This document shows, piece by piece, positions 1 to 6,927 of a stretch of 36,576 nucleotides of DNA. The stretch's first letter is position 1, and each line of letters begins with the position of its first letter. A program made the translations under genes and the position numbers. The stretch is taken from the NCBI RefSeq assembly GCF_007679345.1, contig NZ_VEGH01000011.1:124102-160677 (forward strand), read 5' to 3'. This DNA is from Cellulosimicrobium cellulans (GTDB lineage: Bacteria > Actinomycetota > Actinomycetes > Actinomycetales > Cellulomonadaceae). The notes under the pieces were generated by a model, which ran no database searches, was not told where the DNA came from, and worked only from the letters and a program-made list of their open reading frames with translations.

Positions 1-2409
1 ACCGACCACGTGCAGATCGCTGACATTCTCGACCACGGCCGACCCCACCGACCCCGGCGCCACATCCACCGTCACCGACAGCGGCGTTCGGAGTTCCCAC
101 GAGGCCGACCAGTCGACACGGAGGCTCGGACCAGACTTGCGGGTGTCGGTGATGACCAGCGTGAGGCGGGTGCAGCCCTCGGGCGGGTCCACCAACACGT
201 CCACGCCGGGTCCTGCCCCCACACGTGGTCGCGTTAAGACCTGTGCGCCGCCGCACAGAGACGGATAGCCGGCGACGGGAAGCGCGGCGTACTGGAAGGT
301 CTCGGGGTCGACGTCGTCTGTGCCCGCGGCGGATGGCTGCGCCTGAACGCGGATGAGGCCGCGTTGAGACGGAAGGTCGAGCTCGATGTAGGCGGCGTTG
401 CTGGGCGCTGTGCTGACGGTGCCCGAGGCGGGAGCGCCTCGCCTGACCGACCGCTGGTCAGTGACTCGCCGGAACGTGGCGCCACCGTTGCCGAGCTGCT
501 GGCGCCAGAAGCCACCTGGACGGGCATCGCGGTGTGCGAACCCGGTGCCGTGTTGCGCGTGCAGCGCGTAAGTCCACGTGCGGAACTCCGCGATCCCGGA
601 TCGGTAGCGCGTACCCCGGCTCGCCAGGACCTGATCGATCGCCTCGAGTGGCGGCGTGCCGGTTGTCGTCGCCCCGATGGCCTTCCAGACCTCGTGGATC
701 GGGTTGTCGAAGTCGTGCTCCTGGTTCGGGCGCGTCTCGTACAGGTACTGCGCGAGCACGAAGGCGCCGTACTCCGGTCCGCCGACCTGGGCGCTGGGGA
801 GCATGTTCAGGGAGCCGTCGTGCTTCAGGAATGTGCCTAAATCGCTGGCGTAGGTGTTGTAGCGGCGGCTGCCCGGGTAAGTGTCGAGATCCTGGGCCCT
901 CAAGGACGCCCACTCGGCCGTGGCCTCCATCCACCAGTACACGTTGCTCAGGTGGCTCAGCAGACCGATGTAGGTGTACTGCACCTGGTGGAAGTACTCG
1001 TGGATCGGCAGGTAGTACCCTGCGTCCTCCGTGATGTTCATGGCGATCACCCGGTTCGGCAGCGAGAACCCGCCGCCGTCCAGCATCACCGTGGAGTTGA
1101 CCAGGTACACGTCGGTCGACCACTGCGGGAGCCAGAACCCCATGTCCCGGAACGCCGCTCGCGCGTAGTTCAGCGCGTCGCGGACCATCGCGACCCGCTC
1201 GGGCACGCCCGAGTCGCCGGTCAACCCGACGGACGCGGCGGCGTAGGTGATCGTGAAATCTGCGTAGACGAGGGTGCACTTGACCGGGAAGAAGGCTGGG
1301 TTGCTGGACCGGGCGCAGTTTGCGGGCGCGCCGGCCGACCGCCCGGTCGCGAGGTCGGGGTCGTCGGCCTCGACGTGGCCGAAGTCCAGTGCCGCGAGGA
1401 CTGCCTCGCGGACGTCGGGGTCGAGCATGTCGAGCACCGCGAGCAGGTCACCGGTTGTCGCGCCGCCGGTGTCTGCGCCGCTGACGTACCGCGGCGGCAT
1501 GGACGGCGGGGCCGACACGAGGAGCAGCACGAGGTCGGCGACCTCCGCCAGCGTCAGCAGCCCCGCCTTGTAGTCCGCGAGCACGCGCTCCAGGACGCCG
1601 GACTGCATCGCGACCACAGCCGGAACTCGCTCGGAGGCCTCGGCCCCGTGGTCGTCGAGGACGACCAGCTCGTAAGACCCGTCGGGCCAGAGGCGTTCCC
1701 CATCGTGTTCCGCCGCAGGCTCCCATGCCGCGGCGCATCCGGCGTCCGCCTCGTGAACGGCGGCAACCGGCACCACCTGCGAGTCCGTGTCGATGGTGGC
1801 CAGCCGCAGACCCGCCGTGCCGTCGGGACAGGTTACGTCGACCTGGACCTCCTCCCACACCCAGGCATAGGCGGGCCAGTCGACCGTGACCGCGGCGTCG
1901 ACCACGACGACCTCCAGGTGCGTGGTCGGCCCCCACCGGTCCGTGGCGTCGCCGGCCCGCACGTGCAACCACCACGTCCCGGGGTCGACCCGCGTGGTGA
2001 ACCAGCCCTCGGGTCGAGCACCGGCCGGGTCTGGGTCCGTGTCCGGGGAGTCGTCGAGCACGACCGCCCAGTGCACCGGAACAGACCCGGGTCCCGCTGC
2101 GAACGTCACGGAGAGGGTGCGTCGGGATGACGGCTGCCGTGGTGTGTGGCTGCCGTGCACGACCGGGGCTCCGGGGGCGCCTGCGTCCTCGGGGTCGACC
2201 TGCTCGGAGGAGTCGCCTGGGAGGCCGTCATCCTCGTCGAGGACGTCCTCGACGGCGTCCGGCTCGACGTCGGTGGGCTCGGCAACTGCTGCGACCGCGG
2301 CCGGTGACACGAGGAGCAGGTCGCCAGCGAACAGCGAGAGGATCGCGAGGGTGGCGATGCCAGCGGCGGCAACGACCGAGGGCGGGCGGGTCGGGGGTGC
2401 GGGCTGCAT
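1..2409 (-). CDS. Secreted HExxH zinc metallopeptidase-like protein (3' end cut by window)
   Basis: The frame stays open from the ATG at 2407-2409 to base 1, giving 803 codons without a stop, so the C-terminus lies outside the window. The N-terminus reads as a signal peptide: a short Pro/Arg-containing start, a hydrophobic stretch at about residues 12-35, then an acidic Asp/Glu-rich linker. A zinc-peptidase motif HEYFH is at residues 470-474 (bases 988-1002). It is followed 25 residues after its first His by WWMEATAEW, whose Glu495 (or Glu499) fits a gluzincin-type third ligand. The region around it (LPIHEYFHQVQYTY, then a Trp-rich helix) resembles the putative metalloproteases named after MXAN_6640; that family name is from memory. 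The second half looks like beta-rich extracellular sequence. Substrate unknown. The Shine-Dalgarno is poor and lies inside a conserved hairpin. Confidence 0.8.
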   Translation of the reverse strand, partial: MQPAPPTRPPSVVAAAGIATLAILSLFAGDLLLVSPAAVAAVAEPTDVEPDAVEDVLDEDDGLPGDSSEQVDPEDAGAPGAPVVHGSHTPRQPSSRRTLSVTFAAGPGSVPVHWAVVLDDSPDTDPDPAGARPEGWFTTRVDPGTWWLHVRAGDATDRWGPTTHLEVVVVDAAVTVDWPAYAWVWEEVQVDVTCPDGTAGLRLATIDTDSQVVPVAAVHEADAGCAAAWEPAAEHDGERLWPDGSYELVVLDDHGAEASERVPAVVAMQSGVLERVLADYKAGLLTLAEVADLVLLLVSAPPSMPPRYVSGADTGGATTGDLLAVLDMLDPDVREAVLAALDFGHVEADDPDLATGRSAGAPANCARSSNPAFFPVKCTLVYADFTITYAAASVGLTGDSGVPERVAMVRDALNYARAAFRDMGFWLPQWSTDVYLVNSTVMLDGGGFSLPNRVIAMNITEDAGYYLPIHEYFHQVQYTYIGLLSHLSNVYWWMEATAEWASLRAQDLDTYPGSRRYNTYASDLGTFLKHDGSLNMLPSAQVGGPEYGAFVLAQYLYETRPNQEHDFDNPIHEVWKAIGATTTGTPPLEAIDQVLASRGTRYRSGIAEFRTWTYALHAQHGTGFAHRDARPGGFWRQQLGNGGATFRRVTDQRSVRRGAPASGTVSTAPSNAAYIELDLPSQRGLIRVQAQPSAAGTDDVDPETFQYAALPVAGYPSLCGGAQVLTRPRVGAGPGVDVLVDPPEGCTRLTLVITDTRKSGPSLRVDWSASWELRTPLSVTVDVAPGSVGSAVVENVSDLHVVG

Positions 2410-2439
2410 GGGGACCTGTCTCGCTCGACGTGGCCCCCA
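2409..2439 (-). promoter_or_regulatory. Leader hairpin covering the metallopeptidase start codon
   Basis: In the minus-strand RNA, UGGGGGCC (2432-2439) can pair with GGUCCCCA (2409-2416), eight pairs with one G-U, closing a 15-base loop. The 3' arm contains the only AGG-like Shine-Dalgarno sequence and ends on the A of the AUG, so the stem would hide the translation start. The identical structure occurs at 3173-3203. A translational switch or RNA thermometer is inference. Confidence 0.45.
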
Positions 2440-2529
2440 CCAACGCGCCGACCCGAGCGCCGCTGCGCCGCGGTCCGAGTCGGAGGCCAGCCGACGGCAC
2501 ACCTTCGTGTTCGACTGGCTTGCGGCACG

Positions 2530-2559
2530 ACCCTAGCGCCGGCTGTTCGTGAGGCACAA
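2530..2559 (-). promoter_or_regulatory. Putative promoter of the metallopeptidase gene
   Basis: Read on the minus strand, TTGTGC (2554-2559) and TAGGGT (2530-2535) are separated by 18 bases, a sigma-70-like arrangement with an actinobacterial TANNNT -10. Both hexamers and the spacing are kept in the second copy at 3294-3323. Transcription would start near 2523, leaving a leader of about 114 bases. Confidence 0.5.
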
Positions 2560-2646
2560 GGCCAGGTCAAGGGCCGACAGCGGGTGGTGCCGCGACTGGT
2601 CCCGGCCTGCTGATCGGCCCCGGGCGGCTGCCGCTCGTCGCGCGCC

Positions 2647-3039
2647 TCAGGCGTGGGCGTCGGGTCCGGCGAGCGACACCGTCAGGTGGGGTTGCTGGCG
2701 GGGTGTGTTCTTGAAGTAGTGCAGGACGAGGTCTTCGTCGACCCACAGCTTCCAGTTCGGGCAGATGGTCTGATGGATCTCGGCGCGCAGTCGTCCGTCT
2801 GTCGTCGATACCTCGGCGCGTGCCCACTCGCACTCTTCGAGCGTGAAAGCCAAGTCGTCTCCGGTGAGCGCCATGTCGTCCCAGGTCTGGTCGGTCTCGG
2901 TGAACTCGACCCGAAACACGATGGGCTCGTTGGCGTCGTTCCTCGCATAGAGAGGGGGGGGTGGAAGCGACTTGCATGCGCCGAGTGTCGTGACCGCGGC
3001 AACAGCGAGTGCTATCGAGGTGGTTGCTCGCTTGTTCAT
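2647..3039 (-). CDS. Small predicted lipoprotein
   Basis: 130 residues starting at ATG 3037-3039. The N-terminus MNKRATTSIALAVAAVTT followed by LGAC is a lipoprotein signal peptide with the lipobox cysteine at residue 22, so the mature protein should be lipid-anchored outside the membrane. The rest is a short domain of probable beta structure with two further cysteines, Cys70 (LEECEW) and Cys93 (TICPNW), which could form a disulfide. I do not recognise the family. A good Shine-Dalgarno (GGAAGGA) lies nine bases upstream. The start overlaps the stop of a 45-codon leader frame (ATGA). Together with the metallopeptidase it forms a pair of exported proteins sharing a duplicated promoter/leader, so a joint extracellular role is possible but unproven. 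Confidence 0.75.
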   Translation of the reverse strand: MNKRATTSIALAVAAVTTLGACKSLPPPPLYARNDANEPIVFRVEFTETDQTWDDMALTGDDLAFTLEECEWARAEVSTTDGRLRAEIHQTICPNWKLWVDEDLVLHYFKNTPRQQPHLTVSLAGPDAHA

Positions 3040-3173
3040 CGGGGGCGGTCCTTCCCCGGGTCGGCGGACGAGCAGCGCGGGAGACGTCCGTGGCACACGA
3101 GCGGGGTGCGCGAGGCCGCGATGGCGGGCACTGCCCGGGAGAAGGGGCGTCGAGTCGGGGGTGTGGGTTGCAT
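3036..3173 (-). CDS. Possible 45-aa leader peptide upstream of the lipoprotein
   Basis: The ATG at 3171-3173 occupies the same place in the duplicated leader as the metallopeptidase start. The frame runs 45 codons, and its TGA (3036-3038) overlaps the lipoprotein ATG as ATGA, the usual geometry for translational coupling. Its first nine residues (MQPTPPTRR) match the metallopeptidase N-terminus (MQPAPPTRP), then diverge into a Pro/Arg-rich sequence with no hydrophobic core. It may be a remnant of a duplicated gene start or a leader that controls lipoprotein translation. In such GC-rich DNA a short frame can also arise by chance. Confidence 0.3.
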   Translation of the reverse strand: MQPTPPTRRPFSRAVPAIAASRTPLVCHGRLPRCSSADPGKDRPR

Positions 3174-3344
3174 GGGGACCTGTCTCGCTCGACGTGGCCC
3201 CCACCAACGCGCCGACTCGGGTGCCGCTGCATCGCGGTCCGAGTCGGCGACCAGCCAGCGATGCGTCTTCGTCTCCGGCTGGGTCGTCGTACGACCCTAG
3301 GGCCCGCTGATCGCGCCGCACAAGGCCACGTCCAGCGCCGAAGA
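3155..3344 (-). repeat. Duplicated promoter/leader segment, copy 2
   Basis: Ungapped counterpart of 2391-2580. It keeps the TTGTGC / TAGGGT promoter hexamers (3318-3323 and 3294-3299, 18-base spacer), the 48-base invariant block and the start-codon hairpin (3173-3180 pairing with 3196-3203). It lies upstream of the lipoprotein gene and, with its 5' UTR, fills most of the non-coding stretch 3040-3394. Confidence 0.85.
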
Positions 3345-3394
3345 GGCCTGTCGGCATGCGCGTTCCGTGCGGCCGGTCACCCCGGACGACGGAG

Positions 3395-3427
3395 GGGGCC
3401 CGCACCGGACATCCCGGTACGGGCCCC
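3395..3427 (-). terminator. Terminator hairpin after ackA
   Basis: GGGGCCCGCACCGG (3395-3408) pairs with CCGGTACGGGCCCC (3414-3427) with a single mismatch around a five-base loop, 25 bases past the ackA stop. It ends the pta-ackA transcript. There is no clear U-tract, as is usual in high-GC actinobacteria. Confidence 0.65.
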
Positions 3428-3451
3428 GCGCGACGGCGTCGCGGCGCCGCG

Positions 3452-4639
3452 TCAGCCGATCGCCGCGACCGACTGCCGCGCGATCTCCAGCTCCTCGTTC
3501 GTCGGGATCACCAGCACGGTGACCTCGGCGCCGTCGGGGGAGATGACCTTCGGCTCCTTGATGCGACCCGCGTTGCGCTCCGGGTCGACCTGGATGCCGA
3601 GCCGCTCCAGGCCCGCCAGGGCGTTGAGCCGGACGATGTCGTCGTTCTCGCCGATGCCGGCGGTGAACGTGATGACGTCGACCCGGCCGAGCTCGGCGTA
3701 GTACTTGCCGACGTAGCCCTTGATGCGGTGGTAGTAGACGTCGAGGGCGGTCTTGACCCGCTCGTCGCCCGCGGCCACGGCGTCGTGCACGTCGCGCATG
3801 TCGGTGTAGCCGGACAGGCCGAGCATGCCGGACTTGCGGTTGAGCAGCTCGTCCAGCTGGTCGATGGTGTAGCCGCCGACCCGGGCGAGGTGGAACAGCA
3901 CGGCCGGGTCGATGTCGCCGGACCGGGTGCCCATGACCAGGCCCTCGAGCGGGGTCAGGCCCATCGAGGTGTCGATGCACGCGCCGCCGCGGACGGCGGA
4001 CGCCGAGGCGCCGTTGCCGAGGTGCAGCACGATCGTGTTGAGCTCCTCGAGCGGCTTGCCCAGGAACTCGGCGGTCGCGCGGGAGACGTACAGGTGCGAC
4101 GTGCCGTGCGCGCCGTACCGGCGGATCTTGAACTCCTTGGCGACCTGCTCGTCGATCGCGTACGTGTACGCCGCCGGCGGCATCGTGCGGTGGAACGCGG
4201 TGTCGAAGACCGCGACGTGCGGGATGTTCGGGAACGCGTGCCGCGCGGCCTCGATGCCCGCGACGTTGGCCGGGTTGTGCAGCGGGGCGAGCGGGGACAG
4301 CTCGTCGATCTGGGCGAGCACGGCGTCGTCGATGACGGCGGGGCCGTCGAAGACGTCGCCGCCCTGGACGACGCGGTGGCCGACGGCGGTGAGGTCCTCC
4401 TCGCGCAGCTGCGGGCCCTGCTGCTCGAACAGGTCGAGGACGAGGCGCATGCCGGTCTCGTGGTCGGGCACGGGCTGCTCGAGCACGGTCGCCCCGTTCG
4501 GGCCCTCGTGCTTGACCTTGCCGACCTCGAGGCCGATGCGCTCCACGATGCCGGAGGCGAGCGCGTCGCCGGAGGTGGCGTCGACCAGCTGGTACTTGAT
4601 CGACGAGGAGCCGGAGTTGATGACGAGGACGTGGTTCAC
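3452..4639 (-). CDS. ackA: Acetate kinase
   Basis: 395 residues. It catalyses acetyl phosphate + ADP to acetate + ATP in the cytoplasm, the energy-yielding last step of acetate fermentation. Seen: the family's N-terminal phosphate-binding NSGSSSIKY at residues 8-16, FDTAFHRTMP, the HLGNGAS motif, GLMPLEG-like GLTPLEG, and the C-terminal GIGEN block; the length is normal. The start is GTG 4637-4639, overlapping the pta stop as GTGA, so the two are translated together from one message. No defects are visible. The substrates match the product of Xfp, encoded further upstream on the same strand, so this block can convert xylulose-5-phosphate or fructose-6-phosphate into acetate and ATP. Confidence 0.97.
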   Translation of the reverse strand: MNHVLVINSGSSSIKYQLVDATSGDALASGIVERIGLEVGKVKHEGPNGATVLEQPVPDHETGMRLVLDLFEQQGPQLREEDLTAVGHRVVQGGDVFDGPAVIDDAVLAQIDELSPLAPLHNPANVAGIEAARHAFPNIPHVAVFDTAFHRTMPPAAYTYAIDEQVAKEFKIRRYGAHGTSHLYVSRATAEFLGKPLEELNTIVLHLGNGASASAVRGGACIDTSMGLTPLEGLVMGTRSGDIDPAVLFHLARVGGYTIDQLDELLNRKSGMLGLSGYTDMRDVHDAVAAGDERVKTALDVYYHRIKGYVGKYYAELGRVDVITFTAGIGENDDIVRLNALAGLERLGIQVDPERNAGRIKEPKVISPDGAEVTVLVIPTNEELEIARQSVAAIG

Positions 4640-6711
4640 TTCGAGCCTTCCGAGGTCAGGGCCTGGGCCTGGATCGCCGTGATGGCGACGGTGTTGACGA
4701 TGTCCTGCACCAGGGCGCCCCGGGACAGGTCGTTGACGGGCTTGCGCAGGCCCTGGAGCACCGGGCCGACCGCCACGGCGCCGGCGGAGCGCTGCACGGC
4801 CTTGTAGGTGTTGTTGCCGGTGTTGAGGTCCGGGAACACGAACACGGTGGCACGGCCGGCCACGGCGGAGTCGGGCATCTTGGTCTGCGCGACCGAGGCG
4901 TCGACGGCGGCGTCGTACTGGATCGGGCCCTCGACGCTCAGGTCGGGACGGCGCTCCCGGACGAGCTCGGTGGCGGTGCGGACCTTGTCCACGTCGGCGC
5001 CGGAGCCGGACGACCCGGTGGAGTACGACAGCATCGCGATGCGCGGCTCGATGCCGAACTGCGCGGCGGTCTCGGCCGAGGAGATCGCGATGTCGGCGAG
5101 CTGCTCCGCGGTCGGGTCGGGGTTCACGGCGCAGTCGCCGTAGACCAGGACGCGGTCCTCGAGGCACATCAGGAACACCGAGGACACCACGGAGGTGCCG
5201 GGGGTGGTCTTGATGATCTCGAACGAGGGCTTGATGGTGTGCGCCGTGGTGTGCGCGGCGCCGGAGACCATGCCGTCGGCCAGCCCGAGCTGGACCATCA
5301 TCGTGCCGAAGTACGACACGGAGGAGACGATCTCCCGCGCGCGCTCGACGGTCATGCCCTTGTGCTTGCGCAGCTCGGTGTACTCGGCGGCGAACCGCTC
5401 GAGCAGCTGGCCGGACTTCGGGTCGATGACCTTCGCCGCCGACAGGTCCAGGCCGAGCTCGGTGGCGCGGGTCCGGATGGACGCCTCGTCGCCGAGGATC
5501 GTCAGGTCGGCGACCTCGCGCTGCAGCAGCGTGGACGCGGCGCGCAGGATGCGGTCGTCGCTGCCCTCGGGGAGCACGACGTGCTTGCGGTCCGACCGGG
5601 CCCGGTCCAGCAGCTCGTACTCGAACATCAGGGGCGTGACGACCTCGGGGGCCGGCACCTCGAGGGCGGCCAGGGCCTCCTCGGCGTCGGTGTGCTTCTC
5701 GAACAGCGCGAGGGCGGTGTCGACCTTGCGCTGCGAGTCGGCGGACAGCCGGCCGCGGGTGCCGGCGGCGGCGGACGCGGAGGCGAAGGTCCCGAGCTCG
5801 GTGCGGATGATCGGCAGCCGGCTGCCGAGGCCGTCGACCAGCCGGGACACCGTGGCCGGGGGCTCGAAGCCGCCGTTGAGGATGATGCCGGACAGGGACG
5901 GGAAGCCGTCGGCCGCGTGCGCCATGAGCAGGCCGAGCAGGATGTCGGACCGGTCGCCCGGGACGATCACGACGACGCCGTCGGACAGCCGCTCCAGCAG
6001 GTGCTCGATCGACATCGCGCCGACCAGCACGTCGGTGGCCTCGCGGGGCAGCAGCTGCGCGTCGCCGCCGACCAGGGAGCCGCCGACGGACTCCATGAGC
6101 TGGCGGACCGTCGGGGCGACGAGGAACGGCTCCTCGGGCAGGGCCCACGCGGTGGCGCGGGTGGACAGCTCGGCGCGGACCGCGTCCAGGTTCTGCGGGT
6201 CGCACCGGTTCGCGACGATCGCGACGACCTGCGCGTGGCCGGCCTCGAGCTCCGCGGCGGCGACCTCGGCCACCTGCCGGACCTCCTCGGGGGAGCGGCC
6301 CTGGCCCTTGACGCACAGCAGCACCGGCGCGCCGAGGTTGGCGGCGATCCGGGCGTTGAAGCCGAGCTCGGCCGGGCCGGCGATGTCGGTGTAGTCGGTG
6401 CCGACCACGACGACGACGTCGCAGTCGCGGGCGACCGCGTGGTACCGCTGCACGATGGTGGCGAGCGCGGCCTCCGGGTCGTGGTGCACGGCCTCGTAGC
6501 TGGTGCCGATGCAGTCCTCGTAGGACAGGTCGACGCCGTCGTGGGCGAGCAGCAGCTCCAGCACGTAGTCGCGGGTCTCGGTGGAGCGCGCGATGGGCCG
6601 GAACACGCCGACCTTCTGCACGGTGCGGGTCAGCAGGTCGACCAGGCCGAGGGCGACGGTCGACTTGCCGGTGTCCCCCTCGGGGGACGTGACGTAGATG
6701 CTGCGGGCCAC
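4636..6711 (-). CDS. pta: Phosphate acetyltransferase, long form
   Basis: 691 residues, the long three-part Pta. The N-terminus is a P-loop domain of BioD type (YVTSPEGDTGKSTVALGL), a DRTGG domain follows in the middle, and the C-terminal ~330 residues form the catalytic PTA_PTB domain (VLPEGSDDRILRAA, YSTGSSGSG, VFVFPDLNTGN). It interconverts acetyl-CoA + phosphate and acetyl phosphate + CoA. The start is GTG 6709-6711, preceded by a purine-rich GAGGAAGAAG about ten bases upstream. The end overlaps ackA by four bases. A dyad of DosR type sits about 150 bases upstream (6863-6878), and a perfect 14-bp palindrome is at 6777-6790, so the pair probably has its own regulated promoter separate from xfp. 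Confidence 0.97.
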   Translation of the reverse strand: MARSIYVTSPEGDTGKSTVALGLVDLLTRTVQKVGVFRPIARSTETRDYVLELLLAHDGVDLSYEDCIGTSYEAVHHDPEAALATIVQRYHAVARDCDVVVVVGTDYTDIAGPAELGFNARIAANLGAPVLLCVKGQGRSPEEVRQVAEVAAAELEAGHAQVVAIVANRCDPQNLDAVRAELSTRATAWALPEEPFLVAPTVRQLMESVGGSLVGGDAQLLPREATDVLVGAMSIEHLLERLSDGVVVIVPGDRSDILLGLLMAHAADGFPSLSGIILNGGFEPPATVSRLVDGLGSRLPIIRTELGTFASASAAAGTRGRLSADSQRKVDTALALFEKHTDAEEALAALEVPAPEVVTPLMFEYELLDRARSDRKHVVLPEGSDDRILRAASTLLQREVADLTILGDEASIRTRATELGLDLSAAKVIDPKSGQLLERFAAEYTELRKHKGMTVERAREIVSSVSYFGTMMVQLGLADGMVSGAAHTTAHTIKPSFEIIKTTPGTSVVSSVFLMCLEDRVLVYGDCAVNPDPTAEQLADIAISSAETAAQFGIEPRIAMLSYSTGSSGSGADVDKVRTATELVRERRPDLSVEGPIQYDAAVDASVAQTKMPDSAVAGRATVFVFPDLNTGNNTYKAVQRSAGAVAVGPVLQGLRKPVNDLSRGALVQDIVNTVAITAIQAQALTSEGSK

Positions 6712-6776
6712 GGGTGGGCTTCTTCCTCGTCGGCGTGGGCCGGGGTCGCCGGCCGTCAGGTGGTGGGATGAATTCT

Positions 6777-6790
6777 GCCGGACGTCCGGC
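6777..6790. promoter_or_regulatory. Perfect 14-bp palindrome upstream of pta
   Basis: GCCGGACGTCCGGC is fully self-complementary. It lies next to a possible minus-strand -10 (CAGAAT, 6772-6777) about 60 bases before the pta start. The placement suits a protein-binding site, but GC-rich palindromes of this size can occur by chance. Confidence 0.3.
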
Positions 6791-6862
6791 GCCGGATCGC
6801 GCCGGAGCCCGGGTGACGCGGGCCACCCGGGGCCCCTCCCGGCCGTCCGACGGCCGCCCCGT

Positions 6863-6878
6863 GTGACCTAGGTCCCAG
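6863..6878. promoter_or_regulatory. DosR/DevR-like box upstream of pta-ackA
   Basis: GTGACCTAGGTCCCAG, with a perfect GACCTAGGTC core, is 14/16 identical to the box at 18460-18475. It resembles the GGGAC-N4-GTCCC type of dyad bound by DevR/DosR response regulators. It lies between the xfp terminator and pta. Confidence 0.5.
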
Positions 6879-6882
6879 AAGA

Positions 6883-6916
6883 CCGATGGCCCGCACCGGC
6901 TGGTGCGGGCCATCGG
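6883..6916 (-). terminator. Terminator hairpin after xfp
   Basis: CCGATGGCCCGCACC (6883-6897) pairs perfectly over 15 bases with 6902-6916 around the loop GGCT, starting 11 bases after the xfp stop codon. It separates xfp from the pta-ackA transcript. Confidence 0.8.
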
Positions 6917-6927
6917 CCACGTGGGGG

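Larger units (their letters stand above)
2391..2580 (-). repeat. Duplicated promoter/leader segment, copy 1
   Basis: This segment aligns without gaps to 3155-3344 (offset 764), about 81% identical by my hand count, with 48 consecutive identical bases at 2405-2452. Each copy lies directly upstream of a minus-strand gene for an exported protein. The most conserved block surrounds an ATG: in this copy it is the metallopeptidase start, in the other it begins a 45-codon leader frame. Conservation highest in the leader and lower toward the promoter suggests selection on the RNA, or a fairly recent duplication. Confidence 0.85.

Noticed and set aside
458..1279. A minus-strand open frame rich in Arg/His inside the metallopeptidase region
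   Set aside because: The frame that runs through base 1 to 2409 has a signal peptide, balanced composition and the HExxH motif; this one is its shifted shadow.
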